Notes under the pieces: model-generated | Database searches by the model: none | Told to the model about the DNA's origin: nothing | The model's input: the letters and a program-made list of their open reading frames with translations, nothing else | Source: Scylla paramamosain | Lineage: Eukaryota; Arthropoda; Malacostraca; Decapoda; Portunidae | DNA: 64,000 bases | Assembly: GCF_035594125.1 (NCBI RefSeq) | Contig: NC_087186.1 | Location: 775,228 to 839,227, forward strand | Direction: 5' to 3' | Program-made: the position numbers and the translations under genes | Shown here: positions 27,261 through 35,937 of the stretch, one piece after another | How positions within the stretch are numbered: position 1 is the first letter of the stretch | Layout of the letters: each line of letters begins with the position of its first letter

Positions 27261-27410
27261 TAATGTAAGAACATTTGTTTTGAGTACATGGTTAAGGCGG
27301 GGAATGAGGGGATTGTTCATGTACTGTAAGAACATTTGTACTGTCCACGTGGGATAAGGAGGATGAGGAGGAGGAGGTGGAAGAAGAGGAGTTAATGTAA
27401 GAACATTTGT
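27261..27410 (+). promoter_or_regulatory. Three copies of an 18-base motif upstream of the ATPase gene
   Basis: TAATGTAAGAACATTTGT or close variants occur at 27,261-27,278, 27,322-27,340 and 27,393-27,410, spaced 61-71 bases apart and all in one orientation, with unrelated GA-rich sequence between. They lie 200-350 bases before the ATPase start. Candidate transcription-factor sites; the core AGAACATTTGTAC has some dyad character. Polyadenylation-type signals (AATAAA) follow at 27,546 and 27,561, perhaps for the polB transcript. Confidence 0.5.
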
Positions 27411-27613
27411 ACCTTGGTAGGTTAAGGAGAGGGAGGAGGAGGTTGAGGAAGAGGTGTGGGTCTGGGGAGATCCACGTCATAATTAGAAGGCAGGGATGAA
27501 GATGCAGCTGGGAGGTTAGTTATGCTGTTACCTACATGACCATGTAAATAAAGGTTAAGCAATAAATACTGTAAACATATCGTAGCGTCTTTTAGTAACC
27601 CTCTGAACTTAAC

Positions 27614-28273
27614 ATGGACAAGACATTTAGCGAAGAGATGCTGAATCTCTTCAGATATCCTGCACGCATAATTATTGCAGGTTATACAAATTCCGGCAAA
27701 ACACACCTCTGCAATGAAATTATAGAAAAATATCAGCATGGATTTAACAGAATTATCATTTGTGGCGTCTCATCGCATTCGCTGCAGCAGAATTCCCCTT
27801 TTCAAGATAACGTCGAAGTGCATGAGAAAATTATTGATCCCTTAATGGATGATGACAGCTCATACGCCGACCCGCAAACGCACATACTCCTGATATTAGA
27901 TGACAATTTCCTCACGGCTGGCAACTCTCAAACGATAGCAGAGGCTTTCACCAAAGGGAGACATAAAAATTTGTCAGTTATAATGATAGCACAGAATGTT
28001 TTTTTCCCCGGAAAATATGCTTGAACGATAACTTTAAATGCCTCACATTACATTCTTATGAAAAACAGAGATATATATCAAATTGAATGTCTGGGCAGGC
28101 AACTTTATGAAAAGGAGCGCATCAAACACTTTCTGGAAATTTATAAAAATGTCGTTCTTAGACGAGATCACGGTTATTTGTTGTGTGATTTATCCCGGAA
28201 CGCACCCGAAGAAATTCAACTGCGCACGAATATTGTGGATGAGTCACCAAGTGAGAAAGTCTATTTGCTATGA
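27614..28273 (+). pseudogene. Polinton genome-packaging ATPase, one in-frame stop
   Basis: FtsK/HerA-type (A32-like) ATPase thought to pump DNA into capsids. Starts MDKTFSEEMLNLFRYP. Walker A is GYTNSGKT (residues 23-30) and Walker B is ILLILDD (about 91-97), and the KGRHKNLSVIMIAQNVF segment matches the sensor region. One TGA at 28,022-28,024 interrupts the frame after GKYA; the same frame then continues for 83 codons to 28,273, giving the usual length of about 219 residues. The TGA may come from a CGA arginine codon by C-to-T change. Its last bases overlap the integrase start in ATGA. Confidence 0.92.
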
Positions 28274-29331
28274 ACGCCGTTTTGGACGAACTTTACCGGG
28301 ATATGACGAATCCTGCGGCTTTTGGAGGTGTGCAAGCACTCTACAGAGAGGGGAAGAAAAGGGATAAGAATCTAACACTCCGCGATGTGAGGGCATTTCT
28401 GCAGGTCAACCGCACTTATACGCTTCACAAGCAGACGCTGAAACGTTTTCCGCGACGAAAAATTCTCGCTCCTAAACCGTCCGTCATTTTAACTTACGAT
28501 TTGGCTGATTTTGCGAGGCTGCACAGACACAATGGTGGCGTCTGATACGTCATGTTTTGCCTGGACGTCTTCAGCAGGTACTTGAAAGTGGCAACGCTGA
28601 CAAGTAAAGTTTTACAGGCGTGTCGCGTCTTTTTACCGATCAGGGATCCGAATTTTATAATCAAGCAGTGAAAAAGTATCTAACTTTGAAAGGTATTATC
28701 TTGTATTCCAATTACTCGCGTGAAACAAAGGCGAGTTTGGCAGAAAGGGTCATCCGAACCATAAAGGCAAAAATATGTAAATATCTCATGCAGAACAATA
28801 CACTGACGTATATTAACGTCTTGCCCACCCTAATAAACACGTACAGTCACACCCCACACCGCGGTTTGGGCGGCAACCAAACGCCAGCCCAGGTTCACCG
28901 CTTCCGCGAGCTATCACAAGTCAGGAGTCAATTTAAACGAATGTATTTAAATCGGCCAAGGGGAAAGAAAGTTGTCAGTCATAAATTAGACATGGGAGAC
29001 ATTGTACGCTTGTAACCGTGCTTCCCGAACGTAATTTAAATTTAATAAGGGTTATACCATCAACAATACCGAGGAGCTTTTTAATATAAGTCGTGTGGAT
29101 TACTCACATAAAATCCCTATTTATTACATAAGGAATTTGGCGGGGGAGGACGTGACCGGCGCTTTCTACAGAGAAGAATTAATCAAGTCCTCCCTTCCTT
29201 TACATTACCAGGTCGATATATTACGATCGAAGGTCGAGCGGGGTAAGAGAAAGTACTTCGTCCACTGGAGTGGGTATCCAGACAAATTTGAATGCTGGAT
29301 AGATGCGGACGACTTAGTAAGATATGGATGA
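28270..29331 (+). pseudogene. Polinton retroviral-like DDE integrase with C-terminal chromodomain, broken
   Basis: Catalyses insertion and creates the 6-bp duplication. The N-terminal part (28,270-28,545) has LYRDMTNPAAFGG and the first catalytic Asp in TYDLADF (residue 77). A TGA at 28,543 and a shift with apparent small deletion near 28,615 precede FTDQGSEF (second Asp, 28,638) and LAERVIRTIK (third acid), in frame 28,620-29,015. After a stop and shift around 29,013-29,050 the frame to 29,331 ends in a chromodomain-like fold (KYFVHWSGYPDKFECWID). The start ATG overlaps the ATPase stop. All three catalytic acids survive but the frame does not. Confidence 0.92.
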
Positions 29332-29680
29332 GGAACAACCATTGATATTAAAGTACAAGGATTTGGTTTTCCTCCTCTCGCACGTCACCCCTAAATTGCG
29401 GAAGCAGGTCTTGCAAAGTTTGAATAAGCGCGAAGTCAATTGCATCTCGGAAATATTTGCCAACTTTTTGAAGAAACGCCTGACGGACGACGATACCATC
29501 ATTAACCACCTGAAAAAATTCAAGAGTGATATTCGCACTATAGGCTTGAAGAAGACGCCCGTGTACAAGAAGAAAGCCATTTTAATGTCCAAACGAGGTG
29601 GCAGCATATTGGCTGCGTTACTCCCGATAGCCGTGTCGGGAATATTGTTTAGTTCCCGTCTCAGTTGCCGAGAGGTGTAA
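29324..29680 (+). CDS. Small Polinton protein, Lys-rich with hydrophobic C-terminus (118 aa)
   Basis: Intact frame whose ATG overlaps the last 8 bases of the integrase gene. Helix-rich N-terminal two thirds (HVTPKLRKQVLQSLNKREVN; ANFLKKRLTDDD), then a basic stretch (KKTPVYKKKAILMSKRGG) and a hydrophobic end (ILAALLPIAVSGILF). This basic-KRGG-hydrophobic plan is typical of a conserved small protein encoded beside Polinton integrase or capsid genes. Function is unknown; a minor virion or membrane-interacting protein is one possibility. Confidence 0.75.
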   Translation: MDEEQPLILKYKDLVFLLSHVTPKLRKQVLQSLNKREVNCISEIFANFLKKRLTDDDTIINHLKKFKSDIRTIGLKKTPVYKKKAILMSKRGGSILAALLPIAVSGILFSSRLSCREV

Positions 29681-30153
29681 GTTTAAACCGGCCGACAGCG
29701 CAACTCAGCACCGATTCACGTCAAAACAAGTCAAGAAAAAAAAAAAAAACTTCACTTCCGCTGCCGGCCACCGCCCTCCCTGACACAACCACCGTGGTAC
29801 CACCACCACGCGTGCCTGTCAATCAGCCCTTGGATGATTTGATTTGAGTTGCTGTTTCTCCTTCGTTTAAAGAATATGGTTTATCTCTCTTGAAATTATT
29901 GGAGGGTAAACCTGGGATTTCATGGGATGATCGCGGTAACTTACTTCCGCTATTTTCGGGCATAAGCGTGTTTGATCTCATATGAGTACTCGGTCACGGA
30001 AAAGGGGTCGCGAAAAGACATTCACCCAATAAGCGTCCATTATTATCACTGCTACTTCGCATGGCGCAGCTCCCTATGGATGCCATCAGAAATACGACTC
30101 AACGAAGTAAACTGATAGGCGGCGGGGTCGGTGACATCTGGGAAGCATATTAA
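29665..30153 (+). pseudogene. Polinton small conserved-type protein with two in-frame TGA codons
   Basis: Begins in the last bases of the 118-residue gene; no ATG is seen, so the start is lost or upstream. The frame reads through a basic Pro-rich segment (RQNKSRKKKKTSLPLP) to TGA at 29,845-29,847, continues with SFKEYGLSLLKLLEGKPG and ISWDDRGNLLPLFSGISVFD to a second TGA, then HSPNKRPLLSLLLRMAQLP to TAA near 30,153. The aligned pieces form one protein of about 160 residues. Its place next to the 118-residue gene matches other Polintons. Role unknown, probably structural. Confidence 0.62.
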
Positions 30154-30445
30154 ATGAGAAGGTCCCCATCTTACTCTGTAAACGAGTAAGTACATCAATA
30201 ATACATGAGAGCACGTGTTAGGCGCGTCAGGGGTGCAGGCCCACGGATGGATAATTGATAAGGGTTATGGTCAAAAAAGGTTCGCCTCCATCACCCACAT
30301 CCCCTAATAAATAATACGTTCCCTGCCCTCCATCCCTTCTCACCATCAAAGGAAAAAAAAAATAACACCTGCGTCAATTTGAATGAATAAATTCTACTAT
30401 GCAAGAGGTGTAATATCGAACAATAAGTGCGAATAAAGGTCCGCG
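30154..30445 (+). other. Intergenic region before the macro-like gene
   Basis: No gene. AATAAA-like signals at 30,305 and 30,386 could end the upstream transcript. A pyrimidine-rich and A-rich stretch lies at 30,330-30,365. No TATA box is obvious before 30,446. Confidence 0.5.
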
Positions 30446-31111
30446 ATGTCACATTTCCCCTTCACTCCCCTCACAGAGGCTTCAACGTGTGGATCAGCCC
30501 TCCAATTACTCGTCAAGATGAAGGTGGTCGAGGGCAAGCTGACCGATGGCATCTTCCGCGACCGCCGCTGTTATATCATTTACTCAGTAAATGCTGTCTC
30601 CACCAAACGGAGCGTGATTGCGCGGGATCTCAAAACGATTTACCCATACGAGAATACACATGCAGCTAGAAAGAGGCTCTACTCACTTCATCGGGCCACG
30701 GCAGACACGAGAGATGACCCAGAATGTATCATTATCCACGCACCTCCCACAGGAAGCGTAAATCTCCCTCACCTGGTGGCCTACGTGACTCAGTATAATT
30801 GGGGCGAGGCCGTCGAGGGTAACGAGGAGCGACAGGCAATCGCGACGTCGAAGGATTTGCCTTACGTGGAAGGACTCCAGATGGCTACAAGCGTGAACCG
30901 ACGCCAACACTTCCAGAATTGCCTGAAAAAGATTGCCCTGCTAGCCATGGCGAACGCTAAAGTAGAAGAAATTATTATCCCGGAAGGACTGGGATGTAGA
31001 GGTCGCTGCCAGGATGAGTGGAGGAATAATTACCTGCCTATGATGGAAGGGCTGGCGCAGCGACTTCAACCTTTTGGAGTTGAAACTATTCTGGTGAGGA
31101 AGTTTGAATAA
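30446..31111 (+). CDS. Macro-domain-like (ADP-ribose-related) protein, intact frame
   Basis: The frame is open for 221 codons; an internal ATG at 30,518 (MKVVEGKLTDGIF) is the more natural start for the domain, giving 197 residues. Features fit the macro fold. They are an N-terminal strand (VVEGKLTDGIF), an Asn-Ala strand-loop (YIIYSVNAVST), a P-Y-x-N helix (LKTIYPYENTHAARK), a buried strand (CIIIHAPP), a late strand with Gly-rich loop (EEIIIPEGLGCRGRC) and a final strand (GVETILVRKFE). Macro domains bind or hydrolyse ADP-ribose marks and ADP-ribose-1''-phosphate. In viruses they can counter host ADP-ribosylation. This is not a core Polinton gene. It is followed within 20 bases by AATAAA. Fold assignment is by motif order only. 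Confidence 0.68.
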   Translation: MSHFPFTPLTEASTCGSALQLLVKMKVVEGKLTDGIFRDRRCYIIYSVNAVSTKRSVIARDLKTIYPYENTHAARKRLYSLHRATADTRDDPECIIIHAPPTGSVNLPHLVAYVTQYNWGEAVEGNEERQAIATSKDLPYVEGLQMATSVNRRQHFQNCLKKIALLAMANAKVEEIIIPEGLGCRGRCQDEWRNNYLPMMEGLAQRLQPFGVETILVRKFE

Positions 31112-31442
31112 CTATATCATGTAAATTTTAAAATAAAGTTGATGTGTGTCTGACGAATCGAGTATAAATGTATTCCTTAATTGGAATGGCCGTTATTATT
31201 TATTTTGGTCATGGCGGGAACGGAGCATTATCTGTATTTGACGAGTCTGGGCAACGCCAAAGACTGCGTATAAATCGCTCAGTAAAACTATTATCGATTC
31301 GATTGCGAGTCAACTCGCGGATCATGTTGGCCGAGCCATTCACTTTGGGAGGGGTAAATCGATTACACTCTTGCTGCATATTAGACAGAAATAAATAGCC
31401 GGTGATTATGCTCGACGTCTTATTCATGACGTTACATTCATC
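31112..31442 (+). promoter_or_regulatory. Polyadenylation signal and TATA box between macro-like and pVI-like genes
   Basis: AATAAA occurs at about 31,132, about 20 bases after the macro-like stop codon. A TATA-like GTATAAATG occurs at 31,160-31,168. Together they suggest that the macro-like gene has its own transcript and that a new one begins for the capsid gene cluster. A 76-codon frame here (31,168-31,398) has no domain and is not called. Confidence 0.5.
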
Positions 31443-31766
31443 ATGACGAGAACGTTCACACCTCCCACTCGAGCGGAATACGACTTGCTTTTTACACAAA
31501 GAAAAGGTAGAGGTTTAGACGATATCCGGGTTTTTATTCCACCCCATTCAAGAAGAGGTGGCAGCCTATTTTCCGTTTTGAGTGGCTTTGCTAAAAGAGT
31601 AATTCCCTTTCTCATGCACACTGTTGCACCCGAAGCGCTCCAAATGGGAAAAAGTATATTAACAGATGTTTTAGATGGGAAGCGACTTCGCGAATCATTA
31701 AGAAATAGAGGTGTTGCAGCCATGAAGGGCGTGGGGGGGAAAGGAGAGTTCGAGGCGGACGAGTAA
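31443..31766 (+). CDS. Small basic capsid-associated protein, pVI-like (107 aa)
   Basis: Intact frame from ATG. Residues 1-35 are Arg-rich (TRAEYDLLFTQRKGRGLDD), followed by RRGGSLFSVLSGFAKRVIPFL, an amphipathic Gly/hydrophobic stretch, then QMGKSILTDVLDGKRLRESL. The Gly-rich start, amphipathic helix and S-I-L-x-D-V segment directly upstream of the major capsid gene match the small adenovirus pVI/pX-like protein of Polintons. Such proteins link capsid to core and may disturb membranes during entry. Homology is inferred from pattern and position. Confidence 0.68.
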   Translation: MTRTFTPPTRAEYDLLFTQRKGRGLDDIRVFIPPHSRRGGSLFSVLSGFAKRVIPFLMHTVAPEALQMGKSILTDVLDGKRLRESLRNRGVAAMKGVGGKGEFEADE

Positions 31767-31849
31767 TGAAAAAGAGGGAAGTTGGAGTCGGGAAAAAAAA
31801 AAAAAAAAAGATAAAACCACCAACCAGGCAACTGAAATGAAAGACTGAA

Positions 31850-33253
31850 ATGAAAGCTATAAAACAGATATCTTCAATATTTAGCTTAGTCGCGAAGATG
31901 ACTCATTACGGACCGGATGTGCAGGGTGGAGCGACCTCCACCCCCCTGAGCAATAATCTGACGGCCGTGAGTGAGAATTTTCCACAGGTGAATCGCCTGC
32001 ATACCATCGAATCGTCAGTCGCTGCGAGGTTAAAGTTGGACGTAATACCCGTTAATTTAGACGCTATTGCTAATAATCATGCGGGGATTAACGATCCATA
32101 CATTGAATTTAGACTTCCTGGTATTCCAGGGCAATTTCTGGATCTATCAACGCTGTCTCTAGAATTGCGAGTTAGCGCGACGAAGGCAGACGGCGCGCCA
32201 CTAGACGATGACGATCACGTCGTTTTTAGTAATGGTTTGAATAATACGATGTTTAAGTAATGCGCTTGTTATTTTAACGAACAGCTTGAGGAGTCATCCT
32301 TTTTGTTCAACTATCACGCCTTCATTAAGATGATTACAACAATCCCTCAGGATAAAATTGATTCTATCGGTCACGTCGCCTTCTACCACCGCGATTATGA
32401 TGGATCAAAAGGCATAATCAATAAATTTGATGAAGACTATTTCACTGGGGGGAATAAAGATGAGAAACAAATGATAAAAGATTGTAAAACGCACGGCATT
32501 TCGATGACTGCGCCTTTGTTTTCTGATATATCAAGTCTGGACGCTTATCTGCTTGACTCTGTTGATGTGAGAATTCGATTAGAATTGGCTAAAAAAACAT
32601 GGATTCTTAATTCACACCAAGATGCCAGCAGTTTCAAATTTAAGCACGAGATGGCTAAGTTATGGGTTGACCGCGTCACGCCACATCCGCCCGCCTTAGA
32701 ATCGTTAAAAAACTCCTTGACTCTAAATCCAATGCAATACACTTTTAGTAGAACGCTCAATAAAACGTATGTGTTAGCCGCCAATCAAACGTCTTAGATT
32801 GCCGAATTACCTTTCGCGCAAATCATACCTCAAAATTTTACCATGGCAATAGTTGACATGGACAGCTTACAAGGTGTAATTGATAAGAATGGTTTCTATT
32901 TTCAACACGCCAATCTGTCACATGTACATATAACCGTGAACGGGGCGATCATTTATAACGTTCGCAGCTCTTTCCCGCATCACGTGTCAAAATTGTTTTA
33001 CATGACCCTTGAGTCACTAGGATTGGATACACGTAATTTCCTAACATTTGATGCTTTTAATAAATGTCGGACAGTATGTTTCTTTAACTTTGTTACGGAG
33101 GATGTGCACAATACCATCCCTCTGGATAAATCAGGAAATCTAAGAATTAATCTGTCTTTTGCTAAGGGACGTAATCACAACCGCGTCATCATGTTTTTCG
33201 CCGACACTACTTGCGTCATAGAAATTTATCATTATCGTCACGTTCGCTCATAA
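31850..33253 (+). pseudogene. Polinton major capsid protein (double jelly roll), two in-frame stops
   Basis: Three open segments in one frame, 31,850-32,260, 32,303-32,797 and 32,843-33,253, separated only by TAA at 32,258 and TAG at 32,795. Across the stops the frame stays similar in composition and keeps family features: GINDPYIEFRLPGIPGQF near the N-terminus, FNYHAFIKMITTIP after the first stop, and NLRINLSFAKGRNHNRVIMF at the C-terminus. Total about 467 residues, a normal length. Two starts are possible; MTHYGPDVQGG at 31,898 looks the better. It would form the hexon-like capsid shell. Broken in this copy. Confidence 0.88.
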
Positions 33254-33832
33254 GCCGTCACGAATGCACGTGAAATACAGGCCGGTTTAGCAGGCATCTT
33301 GGGCGATCGAGTTTATTTTTTAGGCTGTCACGACCATCGCCGTGTGACAGATCTGATAAATCTTGCCAGAAAACAAGTGAAGCCATGCGTTTTCATTCTA
33401 AATACATTGAGTGACACAAAGACCATGGGCCACTGGATTACTGTTTATCTTAATTTTCAAAGTCAGACCATAGGCTATTACGATAGCTATAACTTGCACC
33501 CCAAATACAATTCCGCTGTCTTACATGATTTTATGCAAACTTGTCCACACATGAAAACTAGCACATTAAATTATCGACTTCAGGGGTTGAATTCCCTCGT
33601 GTGCGGTATTTATAGCATGTTCTTTTGCCTTCTACTGAGTTGGCATACATTAAAACGTGCAATGTGTATTATTCATGCCACCTTCAACAAGCATCAATAT
33701 CTATATAATGACAAAAAAATTACTCGTATGGCTTACGTAATATTTCGTAAAATGCCCCATTGCATGCGTACGTTTTGCCCAGCCGGCAGCCGAGCGAGAT
33801 GTCGTAACATCTGTAAAGCAGTAATAAGGTAG
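33254..33832 (+). pseudogene. Adenain-like cysteine protease (capsid maturation), start codon lost
   Basis: The frame after the capsid stop is open to 33,832 but contains no upstream ATG in frame; an ACG at about 33,260 may be a mutated start. Catalytic residues of the adenovirus-type protease are in place: His in MGHWITVYL, Asp in GYYDSYN, Gln in YRLQGLNSL and Cys in LVCGIYSMF (45, 62, 95 and 102 counted from 33,299). About 178 residues, near the usual 180-200. It processes capsid proteins. Position directly after the major capsid gene is standard. Catalytically intact in sequence, but translation initiation is doubtful. Confidence 0.85.
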
Positions 33833-34120
33833 ATTGGTGGGGGGGTGGATTGGAAAGGGGGTCAATATGGGGTAATTGCTGACGGATAAGCGTCACTTCG
33901 CCATCACCTCTCAACCCAGTCGGACGTTGAAGCCTCATCTCCATTAATGGAGCAAGCTGACAAACGTTTCATTTTGAGAACTGCGGGTGAGTACACCATT
34001 GTCTTGCATGCCATCTCGCATCTTCACCATTGTAAATTACATTAACATTCTTTGCCAATGAATAAGAAGAAGGAGAGGGGGACGGGAAAATAAAAACTTT
34101 TCCATCGTTTTTCTTTTTTT
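33833..34120 (+). other. Intergenic region with a possible short first exon
   Basis: An ATG at 33,946 opens MEQADKRFILRTAG and meets a consensus donor G|GTGAGTAC at 33,986. No acceptor that joins it in phase to the next frame is convincing. A long pyrimidine run (TTTTTCTTTTTTTTTG) precedes 34,124. It may be a spliced leader for the Pro/Gln-rich gene. Confidence 0.35.
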
Positions 34121-34641
34121 TTGTCTGTTACAAAACGCATCTCTTTCTGCTTTGATATCTATCTGGGCGATGTTGGGGGTAAGCGAAGCCGTGCCGACCA
34201 TAAGGATGTCAATGTGGAGAAAATGTCAGAACCTGCAAAGAAGAAATTGATCTTTAGCGATGACGACATGTCGCCGCTGCCGGTCAGCCCACCTCCTGAT
34301 GCTCTATCAGGACAGGAGTCGCAACAGCAGCAGCCAGCACAGCAGTCTATGCCGCCACCTCAGGAGTTGCCGATGCCGCCTCCGACCGAAACACAGCCGC
34401 GGCGGTCAGATGAGTTGGCAGTAGGCGGCAAAGAGGGCCAGGAGGTGAAGAAGAAGTCGTAGGAAAAGAGAAAAAAAAAAAAAAATATTCCCCCTAACAC
34501 GCCAGAGGATTACAGCACACCAAAACTCTCCGTTGCTCCAGCCGCCCCTCATAAGAAGCTGATTCCTAGAGTTATTAAAACTACGCCCGTCATTGACAGC
34601 GATGACGATGATCTCTTCGCCTTCAATTCGCAAATGTTTTG
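34121..34641 (+). pseudogene. Pro/Gln-rich acidic and basic protein of unknown function, one TAG
   Basis: Not recognised. The frame encodes a Lys-rich start (SEPAKKKLIFSDDDMSPLP), a Gln/Pro-rich middle (QQQQPAQQSMPPPQELPMPP), then TAG at 34,460-34,462. It continues in the same frame with a Lys run over a poly(A) tract, APHKKLIPRVIKTTP and an acidic end (IDSDDDDLFAFNSQMF), closing at 34,641. The first likely ATG is at 34,223. Similar low-complexity S/T-P and acidic composition at both ends suggests one disordered protein, possibly a DNA-binding or tail-like virion protein. Confidence 0.5.
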
Positions 34642-34729
34642 AATGAAAGAGATGTATTTGCTCTAATAAAGCAATGAGCTGTATTTGTCCTAATAAAAAT
34701 AAAATGTCCCATCGACTGCATAACCTTTC

Positions 34730-34730
<1 letters not shown>
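34642..34730 (+). terminator. Polyadenylation signals after the last Polinton gene
   Basis: AATAAA at about 34,664 and again twice near 34,692-34,703 within 65 bases of the last stop codon and before the right inverted repeat. Likely 3' end of the capsid-cluster transcripts. Confidence 0.55.
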
Positions 34731-34777
<47 letters not shown>

Positions 34778-35937
34778 GGCCATCAAGCATAAGTATTACG
34801 TCAGCCACGCCGCTGGTGGTCGGTGAAATTGGAGGAGGCAACCGCTCCGCCCCGGCCATCACAGACACTTCCTCCAGGTAAAAAGGATGGGCAGGTAACG
34901 GGATCACGTGGGGCAGTCGCGACGACCTTGACCATAGGGGATGTACTGAGATATCGGAGGGAACGCGTGATGGCAAGTCCCGCCACCCAGGCCGTCCAGG
35001 ATCCGCGCGGGCGACTAGCGCGTCCATGCGGCGGTCCATGCGGCGGTCTATTCTATTGCCCTCAACTTCCTATTTCCGCCCCAAAAAAAAAGAAAAAAAG
35101 CCCGCATGGTTCCTGGCGATGTAAGGCCGCATGGGGCCTGGCGGCGTCGGCTGCCACTTTCCTGACATGTGCAGGCCTCCCCCCACCCCATTCCCTTTCC
35201 GCTTGACCTTGACCATCCAGCGGTGACGACCTTGGAATGTACTGAGGTGTCGGAGGGAACACGCGATGGCAACACTCAGTCATCCAACCCTCCAGGATTC
35301 ACGTGAGTGAAAAGGCGACCTACATGGCTTGCCAGGAGAGTCACCTAAACCACGCGTGTGTGGCGGGCGGCTTCCATGTCTGACCACCAGTCCACCCCCC
35401 TCTTCATTCAATTATTTTCCACCCACCATCATTGATTCATTTAGTCATTCCATCATCGCCGAAGGATAAGGACGCACGCCCCCCACCTCTCTGTCAATGT
35501 CGCCGTCACCGTCCCGCTCCCCCCCCCTCCTCCCCCTGGTGTTGCCGTCGTGAATCACCCCCCCTCCCCTTCCGAAGCCTGGGTCTCCATCCTGAAATGG
35601 ACTGTCACTGAAGTCTACGGAAAATTGGAAAATTGCTGCCAGGTTCCACATTTGCAGCTTGATCAGGTCCCCTTTCGCAATATGGCATGCCATCAGAGTC
35701 GCTCCTGTGGGTGGGGGTGGGATCCCCATCCTCCCTCCCTCCCCCCCTCCCCTCTCCCATCCCCCAACACCCTATTTACAGCCAGGGTCTCCATCCTGAA
35801 ATGGATCGCTACTCCGGGTAATTGCCAGGGGGGTTGACCCCCCTGAAAAGGCTTGCCAGGGGAGCGCCCATGAAATGGGGACTCCCATGGCATGCCTTTT
35901 CAGAGGGGGCAACCCCCATGGCAATTTCCGAACTACT
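34731..35937 (-). repeat. Right terminal inverted repeat of the Polinton
   Basis: Reverse-complement partner of the left arm. The inner end is an (AAT)n array at 34,731-34,777, in the same place as the (TTA)n array of the left arm. The first 20 outer bases differ from the left arm at only two positions. Open frames within it are artefacts of G/C-rich repeat sequence. Confidence 0.9.

Larger units (their letters stand above)
20274..35937 (+). mobile_element. Polinton/Maverick virus-like DNA transposon, 15,664 bp
   Basis: The ends are AGTAGTTGGGAGATTGCC on the left and its near-complement on the right, starting AG as Polintons do. They are flanked by an identical hexamer CAGACG at 20,268-20,273 and 35,938-35,943, and 6-bp target duplication is the Polinton hallmark. 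Between about 1.2-kb inverted repeats lie the family's defining genes: protein-primed DNA polymerase B, retroviral-type integrase, FtsK/A32-like packaging ATPase, adenain-like protease and jelly-roll capsid proteins. All read rightward. Several genes are broken, so this copy is defective. In the ends-plus-gene sense it is complete, and the assignment is very secure. Confidence 0.97.

Noticed and set aside
31168..31398. 76-codon frame between macro-like and pVI-like genes
   Set aside because: No domain and a start inside a TATA-like element. It overlaps a probable promoter and is more likely chance.
21632..34641. Alternative genetic code or programmed readthrough in the Polinton
   Set aside because: In-frame stops include TAA, TAG and TGA, and true frameshifts also occur, so ordinary decay explains the breaks better.
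34406..35837. Open frames inside the right inverted repeat
   Set aside because: Same reason as for the left arm: low-complexity G/C-rich and AAT repeat translation without domain.
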